Below the pieces are notes generated by a model that was not told the DNA's origin, did no database searches, and worked only from the letters and a program-made list of their open reading frames with translations. 20,925 nt of DNA from NCBI GenBank assembly GCA_934132925.1, contig CAKPAL010000006.1, positions 1 through 20,925 on the forward strand, read 5' to 3'. Below are positions 1 through 7,489 of the stretch, in pieces; position 1 is the first letter of the stretch; the number at the start of each line of letters is the position of its first letter. A program made the position numbers and the translations under genes. The stretch comes from an uncultured Bacilli bacterium. Lineage in GTDB: Bacteria > Bacillota_I > Bacilli_A > RF39 > UBA660.

Positions 1-1172
1 TTCATAGTTTTTTCGTATCTAGGAGGAACAAAGTTAACTTTCTTATCTTTATCCTTTTGGTTTTCAAGAACTCTATCCGCTAGCGGTCTCATTTTAACAA
101 ACCATTGTTTAGAAAGATAAGGCTCAACCATAACATCGCTTCTTTCAGAAAAACCAACATTATGATTAATAGGTTCTATCTTAATAAGAAGTCCTTCACT
201 ATCTAAATCCTTAATAACAGCATCTCTGCATTCGAATCTGTCCATACCATTATATTTACCAGCATTCTCATTCATAGTACCATTAGGATTCATAACGACA
301 ATTCTCTCTAAATTATGTCTATTACCAACTTCAAAGTCATTAGGGTCATGAGCAGGAGTAATCTTAACAACACCAGTACCAAACTCCATATCAGCGTGTT
401 CATCACCAATAATAGGAATAAGTTTATTAACTATTGGAAGCATAACATTCTTACCAATATATTTATTATATCTATCATCATCTGGGTTAACCGCAACGGC
501 AGTATCACCAAATAAAGTCTCTGGTCTAGTTGTAGCAACCTCTAGATACTCATCAGTACCTTCAATCATATATTTAATGTGGTAGAAGGCTCCTTCTACA
601 TCTTTATAAATAACTTCTTCATTACTTAGAGCAGTCATCGCAGCAGGATCCCAGTTAATAATTCTCTCACCTCTATAGATAAGACCTTTGTTATATAAAT
701 CAACAAATACCTTTCTAACAGCATGGGATAAACCATCATCTAAAGTAAATCTTTCCTTATCATAATCAAGAGATAGACCAAGTTTTGCCCACTGACTATG
801 AATGTTTTCTGCATATTCTTCTTTCCAAGACCAAGCAACCTTAAGCCACTCCTCACGAGACATACTTCTAGGATTAATACCTTCACTCTTAAGTTTTTTA
901 TCTACCTTAGCCTGCGTAGCAATACCAGCATGATCCATTCCTGGAAGCCATAAAGCATCAAAGCCCTGCATTCTCTTATATCTAATAATAATATCTTGAA
1001 TTGAAGTATCCCAAGCATGACCTAAATGTAATTTACCTGTTACATTAGGAGGAGGAATAACTATACAGTATGGTTCCTTACTTAAATCTCCAGATTTAAA
1101 ATACCCCTTTTTCTTCCAATTATCATATTTATCTTTTTCAACCATCAAGTGGTCATATTTTTTATCAAGCAT
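1..1172 (-). CDS. valS: Valine-tRNA ligase, N-terminal part (cut by window edge)
   Basis: Cytoplasmic class I aminoacyl-tRNA synthetase that charges tRNA-Val with valine. The first 390 codons are present and the gene runs off the left edge. The HIGH-type ATP-binding signature PPPNVTGKLHLGHA is at residues 40-53, followed by LPGMDHAGIATQ, typical of ValRS. The CP1 editing domain, which hydrolyses mischarged Thr-tRNA, covers roughly residues 195-340 and includes TTRPETLFGDTAV. The KMSKS loop would lie beyond the edge. I chose ATG at 1172 because the N-terminus (LDKKYDHLMVEKDKYDNW) aligns with Bacillus ValRS, and GGATAGGTG lies just upstream. The start overlaps the end of the HD-domain gene by 8 bases, so the two are probably translationally coupled. 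No T-box leader is visible before the pair. Confidence 0.96.
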   Translation of the reverse strand, partial: MLDKKYDHLMVEKDKYDNWKKKGYFKSGDLSKEPYCIVIPPPNVTGKLHLGHAWDTSIQDIIIRYKRMQGFDALWLPGMDHAGIATQAKVDKKLKSEGINPRSMSREEWLKVAWSWKEEYAENIHSQWAKLGLSLDYDKERFTLDDGLSHAVRKVFVDLYNKGLIYRGERIINWDPAAMTALSNEEVIYKDVEGAFYHIKYMIEGTDEYLEVATTRPETLFGDTAVAVNPDDDRYNKYIGKNVMLPIVNKLIPIIGDEHADMEFGTGVVKITPAHDPNDFEVGNRHNLERIVVMNPNGTMNENAGKYNGMDRFECRDAVIKDLDSEGLLIKIEPINHNVGFSERSDVMVEPYLSKQWFVKMRPLADRVLENQKDKDKKVNFVPPRYEKTM

Positions 1173-1923
1173 TTACAACACCTATCCTTTTATCAATATA
1201 ATTATTAAGAACAACCATAAGTTGTTTAAAGAACCCCTTTAATTCATCATTATCAAAAGTCAAAGAATTAAAAATTTTTTCAATATAATTATTTTCCTTT
1301 AACAAATAGTAAGAATATTTATAATTAAAAGAATACATTTTAGATAAAGTAACTAATACCTCATCACTAGAGTTATCACTGACCTTTGAACTGATTGTTT
1401 TAAAACTTTTAAAATCCTCATAAACAAGACTATTAGGATAACTTTTAATTACCGTATCCACATAAGGATAATTAACAAATAATCTAAAAGAATCCAAATT
1501 ATGAGCATCTTTTATAATGGCACACATATGCTTACCTTTTTCATCAATATCCGTAGGGAAACCATTCTTATCGTAAGCAAATAAAGCCATTTTAATAATA
1601 TTATCATATTTAGTATCTTTACTAATTTCTCTAATTAATTTCTTATTAAACAAAACATCAATAGTTCTATTATAAGCATCGTTAATATCATCATCCATTT
1701 GATAGTTAGGAGTCTTAGAAAAGTTACCAATTTCATGAAATAAACCAATAAGTTCACAGACGGCTACTTCTTCTGGAGAGAATATTCCAAGTCCAGTTGC
1801 AAGGTCTCTGCAAATCTCCATAACCTTTAGAGAGTGAAAATATCTAGACTTAATATATGAATTATTCATATCATATTTTCTAACATATTGTTCAAATATT
1901 TTCATAATTCTTTCACTTTTCAT
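1165..1923 (-). CDS. HD-domain protein, probable metal-dependent phosphohydrolase
   Basis: A 252-residue soluble protein. The HD-superfamily pattern is visible: H30 in RYFHSLKV, the doublet at 63-64 in LFHEIGNF, and D139 in IIKDAHNLD. The canonical His-Asp doublet is His-Glu here, and the later DADxLD motif reads DAHNLD. Metal binding is therefore plausible but not certain. HD proteins hydrolyse phosphate esters, often on nucleotides; the substrate here cannot be read from the sequence. A longer frame opens at 1989, but the start chosen is ATG 1923, preceded by AAAGGAGG at good spacing; the upstream extension would overlap the promoter. The gene precedes valS and overlaps it by 8 bases, forming a two-gene unit driven from 1949-1977. 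It stops with TGA, which argues for the standard genetic code. Family assignment is fairly sure, function unknown. Confidence 0.8.
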   Translation of the reverse strand: MKSERIMKIFEQYVRKYDMNNSYIKSRYFHSLKVMEICRDLATGLGIFSPEEVAVCELIGLFHEIGNFSKTPNYQMDDDINDAYNRTIDVLFNKKLIREISKDTKYDNIIKMALFAYDKNGFPTDIDEKGKHMCAIIKDAHNLDSFRLFVNYPYVDTVIKSYPNSLVYEDFKSFKTISSKVSDNSSDEVLVTLSKMYSFNYKYSYYLLKENNYIEKIFNSLTFDNDELKGFFKQLMVVLNNYIDKRIGVVNA

Positions 1924-1948
1924 AAAGAGTCCTCCTTTTGTTAATATA

Positions 1949-1977
1949 AGTATATAATAAAATGATAGATTTTTCAA
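1949..1977 (-). promoter_or_regulatory. SigA-type promoter of the HD-domain gene and valS
   Basis: Read on the minus strand: -35 TTGAAA (1977-1972), a 17-base spacer, and -10 TATACT (1954-1949), about 25 bases before the start codon. It is near consensus and correctly placed for a short leader. Confidence 0.75.
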
Positions 1978-2004
1978 GTAAAATATCAATTTATTATTGT
2001 CGTC

Positions 2005-2086
2005 TCACACTAAAGTCGTTCGCCGTTTATGAAGCCATAAGTCTTCATAAAGAAAGTAGAGCCAGAAAATATTTTGTCTCTACTTT
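2005..2086 (+). repeat. Tandem-hairpin repeat element, copy 1
   Basis: An 82-base non-coding element that recurs at 12732-12807 in the same orientation. It begins with a 5' box (TCACACTAAAGTCGTTCGCC) whose counterpart in copy 2 differs mostly by C/T and G/A changes plus one single-base gap. Two hairpins follow. Hairpin 1 has stem TTTATGAAG/CTTCATAAA (2026-2034 with 2043-2051) and loop CCATAAGT. Hairpin 2 has stem AAAGTAGAG/CTCTACTTT (2053-2061 with 2078-2086) and a 16-base loop that begins CC and ends GT. The hairpins are one base apart. The copy lies between two divergent promoters and has no U-tract on either strand, so it is not an ordinary terminator. The orientation given is arbitrary. 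Confidence 0.7.
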
Positions 2087-2127
2087 AAAGTAATTACAGT
2101 ATAAATTGTAAAATATAGTTAAAAAGA

Positions 2128-2156
2128 TTGAAAAAAATAAATTATTATGATACTAT
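2128..2156 (+). promoter_or_regulatory. SigA-type promoter of the lone plus-strand gene
   Basis: -35 TTGAAA (2128-2133), a 17-base spacer, and -10 TACTAT (2151-2156) with an extended TG one base upstream of the -10. The ribosome binding site GAGAGG follows at 2175-2180. It is divergent from the HD-gene promoter. Confidence 0.7.
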
Positions 2157-2189
2157 TAAAGTAGAAATAAGTAAGAGAGGAAAATGAAA

Positions 2190-3614
2190 ATGGAACAAAG
2201 AAAAATAGATGATAAAAATGTTGATGAATTATTGTCTGCTATTAACAGAGTTGTAATGGATAGTGTTAATACGAAGAGTATTAGTGATAATAAACATAAA
2301 AAGGCAGATAATATACAAGATACATTAGAAAAAGAATGGAGTAATTATATAGAAGCAACATTGTTAAGTGGATTTATAAAAGGATTTGTTGGTACTGATG
2401 AATTAAGTCCTAATGGAAAACAAATATTTAATCAGTTATCAGCGAAAGCCGATAAAAAAGATAGTTACTTTATAAACTTCAAAAAAAGTATTGAAACACA
2501 AAAAATAGGATTTTATGCCAAATATACACCATCATCAAGAAGTAAAATTAGTATTAATTCCGATAGAGAGTTAATTTTATCTACCACTGATAAAAGAGGA
2601 GAGTCATTTAGCATTGAATCATCACTAAGAAATCCTAAATTTGATGTAATAAGAAAATTTGATGATTTATCAAAAAATTTACTAGCAGTCGATTATGGAA
2701 AAGAATCAGAACAGCAAGAAAAGAAATTTGGAGCAGATATTTCTAAAGATTATGAATTTATAAAACAACATTTAGGAGTGGAAAACAGAGATTTTATTTC
2801 AACCAGTAATCTAGAGGCAATAAAAGAAGATGTATATAATGATATCAGAATAATGGTATCTTTTGAAGAAAAAATAAATAACATAAATAGATATATGTAT
2901 TATTTTAGTCCCGAAACAAGAACAGTATTAAATAATTTTATTAAAGAATTAAATAATTCTATAACAAATTTAGAAACAAAAGTATCAGAGGCAGTAAATA
3001 GTTATAGAAAAGAAGCAGTAAAAGTATCTGAAAAAGCCCTTGGAAAGTTAGATATAGAAAGATTAATTGCATTAATGGCAATGGTAGAAAGAGAAGTAGA
3101 TAGTAGAGGGAATAAACTACCTAAAGAGACACTTGAAGAATATAAAAGAGAATTAGAAGAAGCAAAGAAAACAAATCCTATTGCTTATCAAGAAGCACTT
3201 AATGAATATAATATGATTCAAGGTACAATAGTTAATAGAATCCATAGTGAAAATAAAGATCAAGCAATGAATGTTGTTCCTGATGAAGGACTATCACATG
3301 ATGATTTAAAAGAAAGAAATCATTACTATGAAAGATTAGTAGTAGATAGACGAAATGATGATATAATCAGTAAACCAGTATTTAATGAAATATATGATAT
3401 ATATTTAAGATTAGATTTAGATAGTCCATATGCTTTAGAAACAATAGTGCATTATTACCTAGAGTATTATGAATATTGTAACAATATGAAAAGAAGAGCC
3501 GAAGAAATGAATAATCCTGTAGAATTGGAATATGGAAATTGGCAAGACTATGTTGAAAAAAGAATGCAAGAAGAAGGAATTAGATTTGGAACTAGTGGAA
3601 GAGGAGGAAGATAA
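2190..3614 (+). CDS. Hypothetical protein, lone plus-strand gene
   Basis: I do not recognise this family. The 474-residue product is highly charged and lacks a signal peptide or membrane segment, so it is probably cytoplasmic. The middle third, roughly residues 215-350, is rich in Glu/Lys and looks long-helical, possibly coiled coil (for example ETLEEYKRELEEAKK). The N-terminal 170 residues look more mixed. The C-terminus is aromatic and acidic (HYYLEYYEYC) and ends in a short Gly/Arg tail, GTSGRGGR. An ATG at 2184 is also in frame, but GAGAGG (2175-2180) lies only 3 bases from it and 9 bases from ATG 2190, so 2190 is preferred. It is the only plus-strand gene in the left arm and has its own promoter and terminator. 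That suggests an independent unit, perhaps acquired, although its AT-rich codon use looks like its neighbours. No catalytic motif is visible. Confidence 0.85.
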   Translation: MEQRKIDDKNVDELLSAINRVVMDSVNTKSISDNKHKKADNIQDTLEKEWSNYIEATLLSGFIKGFVGTDELSPNGKQIFNQLSAKADKKDSYFINFKKSIETQKIGFYAKYTPSSRSKISINSDRELILSTTDKRGESFSIESSLRNPKFDVIRKFDDLSKNLLAVDYGKESEQQEKKFGADISKDYEFIKQHLGVENRDFISTSNLEAIKEDVYNDIRIMVSFEEKINNINRYMYYFSPETRTVLNNFIKELNNSITNLETKVSEAVNSYRKEAVKVSEKALGKLDIERLIALMAMVEREVDSRGNKLPKETLEEYKRELEEAKKTNPIAYQEALNEYNMIQGTIVNRIHSENKDQAMNVVPDEGLSHDDLKERNHYYERLVVDRRNDDIISKPVFNEIYDIYLRLDLDSPYALETIVHYYLEYYEYCNNMKRRAEEMNNPVELEYGNWQDYVEKRMQEEGIRFGTSGRGGR

Positions 3615-3642
3615 AAAGATTGGTTTGATGCCAATCTTTTTT
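3613..3642. terminator. Bidirectional Rho-independent terminator
   Basis: Stem AAAAGATTGG/CCAATCTTTT (3614-3623 with 3631-3640) with a 7-base loop, overlapping the stop codon of the plus-strand gene. A-runs flank the left arm and T-runs the right, so it can end both the plus-strand gene and the converging gmk/dnaE operon. Confidence 0.85.
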
Positions 3643-3648
3643 ATAATA

Positions 3649-3681
3649 TTAATCTATCAACAGTCGTTGTGGATAGATTAA
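3649..3681. other. Hairpin overlapping the gmk stop codon
   Basis: Perfect 10-bp inverted repeat TTAATCTATC/GATAGATTAA (3649-3658 with 3672-3681) around a 13-base spacer that can pair a little further. It includes the gmk stop codon (3678-3680). It has no U-tract of its own and lies just before the bidirectional terminator in gmk transcripts. It may be a 3' mRNA-end stabilising structure; that role is inference. Confidence 0.5.
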
Positions 3682-4229
3682 CAATTATTAATAATTTTTT
3701 CAATTTCTAAGACAGCATTATCAACAGTACTGTTGATAACAACATAATCATATCTATCCTTATATTTAATTTCTTCTTTAGCAATATCAAGTCTCTTTTT
3801 AATAGAGGCCTCCCCATCAGTACCTCTTTTTCTTAATCTTTCCTCCAAAATAGCAAAAGAAGGTGGCATAATAAATATCGTAATTGCATCACTAAATGTC
3901 TTTTTAACATTAGTAAATCCATTAACCTCAAGAATAGCAAATACATTAATACCTCTATTAATATTATCTATAATAAATTTAGTAGGGGTACCATAATAAT
4001 TACCATTGTAAATAGCATACTCTAAAAAGAAATTATTTTTAATTTTATCTTCAAATTTCTCTTTGTCTACAAAGAAATAATCGACACCATCTATTTCTCC
4101 GCTCCTCTTTTCTCTCGTTGTCATAGACACTGAGTATATACCATTTTCTCTTTTAATCAATTCTTCACATATAGTATCTTTACCAACACCAGAAGGGCCA
4201 GAAATAACAATAAATTTACCCTTATTCAT
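3678..4229 (-). CDS. gmk: Guanylate kinase
   Basis: Cytoplasmic enzyme that phosphorylates GMP to GDP with ATP, in purine nucleotide synthesis. At 183 residues it is a little shorter than the usual 200 or so. The P-loop GPSGVGKDT is at residues 11-19; most relatives have G or S where this has D18. The GMP-binding region is well kept: SVSMTTREKRSGEIDGVDYFFV and then YAIYNGNYYGTP, with LRKRGTD as the lid. The long upstream frame is inside dnaE; the start chosen is the second of two tandem ATGs (4229), 6 bases after GGAGG, and it overlaps the end of dnaE by 8 bases. It is the last gene of the dnaB-dnaI-dnaE operon and so is probably expressed with replication genes. Downstream is the terminator shared with the converging gene. 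Confidence 0.95.
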   Translation of the reverse strand: MNKGKFIVISGPSGVGKDTICEELIKRENGIYSVSMTTREKRSGEIDGVDYFFVDKEKFEDKIKNNFFLEYAIYNGNYYGTPTKFIIDNINRGINVFAILEVNGFTNVKKTFSDAITIFIMPPSFAILEERLRKRGTDGEASIKKRLDIAKEEIKYKDRYDYVVINSTVDNAVLEIEKIINNC

Positions 4230-7158
4230 CATTTTCCTCCAATACATTAATATTATTAATAATAACCTGATATTTATCATATCTTTTTTCAACTCTACCA
4301 AATATTCTTATAATATTACCTACTTTAATAAAATTAAACTTCTTATAAACATCAGGAAAACAAGTAAAATCAGCTTCTCCAAATTCATCACTACCAATAA
4401 TAAATGCCATAACATCATTATTTTTAGTGGTAGTTTCTTTAATTCTATCAATCATAATAATCATAACAACTTTATTATCAAAGAAATCACTAATATTAGA
4501 AGTATTAACGACTATATTATCATCTCTATACTTTGAAGCAGGATGATTAGTAAGATAGAAACCGATCGTTTTAAGTTCTAATGAAACAAGTTGACCTTTA
4601 CTATACTCTTCATAAGTAATAATTTCAGGTTCTAAATTTTCAATTATTCCACCATCTTTAGCAATATCAGCATAGTTAAGAATAGTATCTAAGTTTTCGA
4701 TTAAAGTTCTTTTATTATAGCCAAAGGAAATGGCCCCAGCATAAATTAGACTAGAAAGTGTTTTCTTACCAATACCATTATTATAAGTTCTAGTAATAAA
4801 GTCAGTTGGTGATAAGTATCTACCTTTTTCTCTTTCCTTTAAGATATCATTAGAGATAGAAGTACCAACACCACTAATAATTGACAAAGGACATCTAATT
4901 CCCTCTTCAGTAGCGGTAAATCCCTTATTACTTTCATTGACATCGGGTGGAAGTATTTTAATACTAGATTTTCTAGCTCTATTAATATAAGTATTAATTT
5001 TATTAATGTTACCAATTGAATTAGTTAATACCCCAGCAATAAAGTATTTAAGAAAATAAGTCTTAATGAAGGCCATCTTGTAAGCAGTAATAGCATACGA
5101 AACTGAGTGTGACTTATTAAAACCATAATTAGCAAACTTTAATATTAAATCATATACCTCAGTAGCGGTCTCTTCATCATAACCATTTTTTAAAGAGCCT
5201 TCAATAAACTTTGGTTTTTCATTTAAAATAATACTTTCCTTCTTTTTTGACATGGCTCTTCTTAAGATATCAGCTTCACCATAAGAGTAATTAGCCATCT
5301 TTCTAACTATTTGCATAATTTGTTCCTGATAAATAATAATACCATAAGTAGGTTTAAGAATATTTTCTAAGTCAGGATGAATATAGTCAATTTTTTCTCT
5401 TCCTTCCCTTCTTGCAATAAATAAATCAATATTATCCATTGGACCTGGTCTATATAAAGCTAAGGCCGTAGCAATATCATCAAAAGAGTTAACTTTAAGC
5501 TTAGATAAAAATCTTTTCATCCCAACCGATTCAAACTGAAAAATACCATCAGTATCAACATCTCTAAATACTTTTAAAGTTTTTTTATCATCTAGAGGTA
5601 TTTTTTCAAAACTAATATTAATTTTCTCTTTCTTTCTAATTTCTTCAATAACATTACTAATTAAAGTTAAATTATCAAGCCCTAAAAAGTCCATTTTAAG
5701 TAGACCAAGTGGTTCCAAATAATCTTTAGAGAAAGCCGAAATATACATACCAAGAGGACTTTTATATAAAGGAATAACCTCATCAATAGGAGTATTACTC
5801 ATAACAACACCAGCAGCATGAACTGATATATGTCTAGGAAGTCCTTCTAATTTAACACTAGCTTTATAGAGTCTCATATATTCACTATTAGAGTTAATAA
5901 GTCTATAAAATTTTCCATTCATAGCATAACTTTCTTGAAGACTCTTACCGGTAATAGATTTAGCAATTTCATCAATGATAGGAAGAGAAATATCAAGAAC
6001 TCTACCAACATCTCTAATAACTTGTTTAGCTCCAAGTGTATTAAAAGTAATAATGCCAATAGCCTTTTTTTCTCCATATTTATTCATTACATAATCAGTA
6101 ACAGTACTTCTCTTTTCACTATCAAAGTCAATATCAATATCGGGCATTGTAATTCTCTCCGGATTTAAAAATCTTTCAAATAACAAATCATACTTAATAG
6201 GATCAACATCAGTAATGCCAAGGCAATAACTAACTAAACTACCAGCGGCACTACCTCTCCCTGGTCCTACTAAAATGTTATTAAACTTTGCATACTTAAC
6301 ATAATCCCAAACTACTAAAAAGTAGTCACAAAACCCCATCTTATTGATAACATCAAGCTCATAATTAAGCCTTTCTTGATATACACTAGGAACCTTATCA
6401 GCGAGTCTTCTTTTTAATCCTTTATTACATAAACTACAAAGATAATCAAAAGAATTAATGTTTTCATCATAAATTGGCAGAAGGCCTTCTCTTTTATCAA
6501 AAGTGACATTACAATTATTAACGATATATTCCATATTTCTACTAATAAATGCATTGTCTCCCGTAAGAGCAGTATATTCCTCTTTATCAAGCAGATGTTT
6601 ACCAGCATAAGTGTTAAGCTCTATTTCCCCTAGTTTTTTATCATCCCTTATCATTGTAAGATAGTCAATATACTTATAATCTTCTCTTTCTAGGTAGCAA
6701 ATATCAGTAATAAGAACTCCTTTTTCACCTATAACTTCTCTATCTTTGGTATTAGAATAACCAATAAAGTATTCATCAAATAACTTTATAATATCATCCT
6801 TATAAGAAAAAACGGGCATAATTAAAATAATATCTTTAGAATACATATTAAGTTCATCATAAGAAATATCATGATCAGAAATAATCGTGGCTATCTTAAT
6901 TAGGTTTTTATATCCATTATTATTTTTAGCAATTAAAATATAATTATCAAAGGAAGACTTAACTTCCATACCAATAATAGGTTTAATACCATTATTAAGA
7001 CATGCTAAATAAAACTCATATACTCCAAACATATTATTTGTATCAGTAATAGCTAAAGAGGAGTAGCCCATATCTTTAGCCTTTTTAGTCAAATCATCAA
7101 TTCTATTTAAGCTACTCAAAATAGAATAACAAGTTTTAACCTGTAAAGCACAAAGCAT
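4222..7158 (-). CDS. dnaE: DNA polymerase III alpha subunit, DnaE type
   Basis: Replicative C-family DNA polymerase, 978 residues, shorter than Bacillus DnaE (about 1115). Order: PHP domain (about 1-230); palm with GPGRGSAAGSL (298-307) and the catalytic carboxylates D342 and D344 in PDIDIDFD, with D490 in KMDFLGLDNL as the third; fingers with TYGIIIYQEQIMQ; helix-hairpin-helix region; C-terminal OB fold (about 895-978). The PHP site is decayed: the usual HxH reads Q6-V-K8 (ALQVKTCYS) and the next His site reads TDTNNMFG, so proofreading by this domain is unlikely. No PolC-type exonuclease is embedded. The ATG follows AAAGGAGGAGGAG. It is cotranscribed with dnaB and dnaI upstream and overlaps gmk downstream. 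Whether it is the only replicative polymerase or works beside PolC cannot be decided here. Confidence 0.96.
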   Translation of the reverse strand: MLCALQVKTCYSILSSLNRIDDLTKKAKDMGYSSLAITDTNNMFGVYEFYLACLNNGIKPIIGMEVKSSFDNYILIAKNNNGYKNLIKIATIISDHDISYDELNMYSKDIILIMPVFSYKDDIIKLFDEYFIGYSNTKDREVIGEKGVLITDICYLEREDYKYIDYLTMIRDDKKLGEIELNTYAGKHLLDKEEYTALTGDNAFISRNMEYIVNNCNVTFDKREGLLPIYDENINSFDYLCSLCNKGLKRRLADKVPSVYQERLNYELDVINKMGFCDYFLVVWDYVKYAKFNNILVGPGRGSAAGSLVSYCLGITDVDPIKYDLLFERFLNPERITMPDIDIDFDSEKRSTVTDYVMNKYGEKKAIGIITFNTLGAKQVIRDVGRVLDISLPIIDEIAKSITGKSLQESYAMNGKFYRLINSNSEYMRLYKASVKLEGLPRHISVHAAGVVMSNTPIDEVIPLYKSPLGMYISAFSKDYLEPLGLLKMDFLGLDNLTLISNVIEEIRKKEKINISFEKIPLDDKKTLKVFRDVDTDGIFQFESVGMKRFLSKLKVNSFDDIATALALYRPGPMDNIDLFIARREGREKIDYIHPDLENILKPTYGIIIYQEQIMQIVRKMANYSYGEADILRRAMSKKKESIILNEKPKFIEGSLKNGYDEETATEVYDLILKFANYGFNKSHSVSYAITAYKMAFIKTYFLKYFIAGVLTNSIGNINKINTYINRARKSSIKILPPDVNESNKGFTATEEGIRCPLSIISGVGTSISNDILKEREKGRYLSPTDFITRTYNNGIGKKTLSSLIYAGAISFGYNKRTLIENLDTILNYADIAKDGGIIENLEPEIITYEEYSKGQLVSLELKTIGFYLTNHPASKYRDDNIVVNTSNISDFFDNKVVMIIMIDRIKETTTKNNDVMAFIIGSDEFGEADFTCFPDVYKKFNFIKVGNIIRIFGRVEKRYDKYQVIINNINVLEENDE

Positions 7159-7179
7159 AAACTCCTCCTCCTTTATAAA

Positions 7180-7479
7180 TTAATATCTAAGTGTTAAATA
7201 AGCAATAATAACTCCAGCAATAGCAATAATGCCTGCTAGTGTAATAACTCCAGCAAAACCATTACTACCAATACCAATATTTGCTCCACCTTTTGGATTT
7301 TTAATTTCTTTAGATAAAACCTTCACTTTAGGTCTATTAGCTAAAGTAATTCCTTCAGGCATATTAAGAGGAGCATTATTTGCTTCAATTTCTAATTTAG
7401 AAGTACCATTTTTATCGGTAAAAGACTTCTCTTGCTTATTAGGATCAAATTTAAATCCATAATTTTTATTTTCTTCCAT
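7180..7479 (-). CDS. Small tail-anchored membrane protein in the replication operon
   Basis: Unrecognised 99-residue protein. The first 65 residues are hydrophilic and probably disordered (MEENKNYGFKFDPNKQEK). A Gly/Asn-rich linker follows (GGANIGIGSNGFAG), then one hydrophobic helix at about residues 76-96 with a very short end, LTLRY, giving a tail-anchored topology with the bulk in the cytoplasm. The frame extends to 7512, but the start at 7479 is preceded by AGGGTGG at proper spacing and leaves 10 bases after dnaI. The dnaE start is 21 bases downstream. The tight packing suggests a role linked to replication or its membrane attachment, but that is context only. No catalytic motif is visible. 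Confidence 0.8.
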   Translation of the reverse strand: MEENKNYGFKFDPNKQEKSFTDKNGTSKLEIEANNAPLNMPEGITLANRPKVKVLSKEIKNPKGGANIGIGSNGFAGVITLAGIIAIAGVIIAYLTLRY

Positions 7480-7489
7480 TTTTCCACCC

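Noticed and set aside
5935..6168. Plus-strand open frame inside dnaE
   Set aside because: Lies opposite the conserved catalytic region of dnaE with no translation signals.
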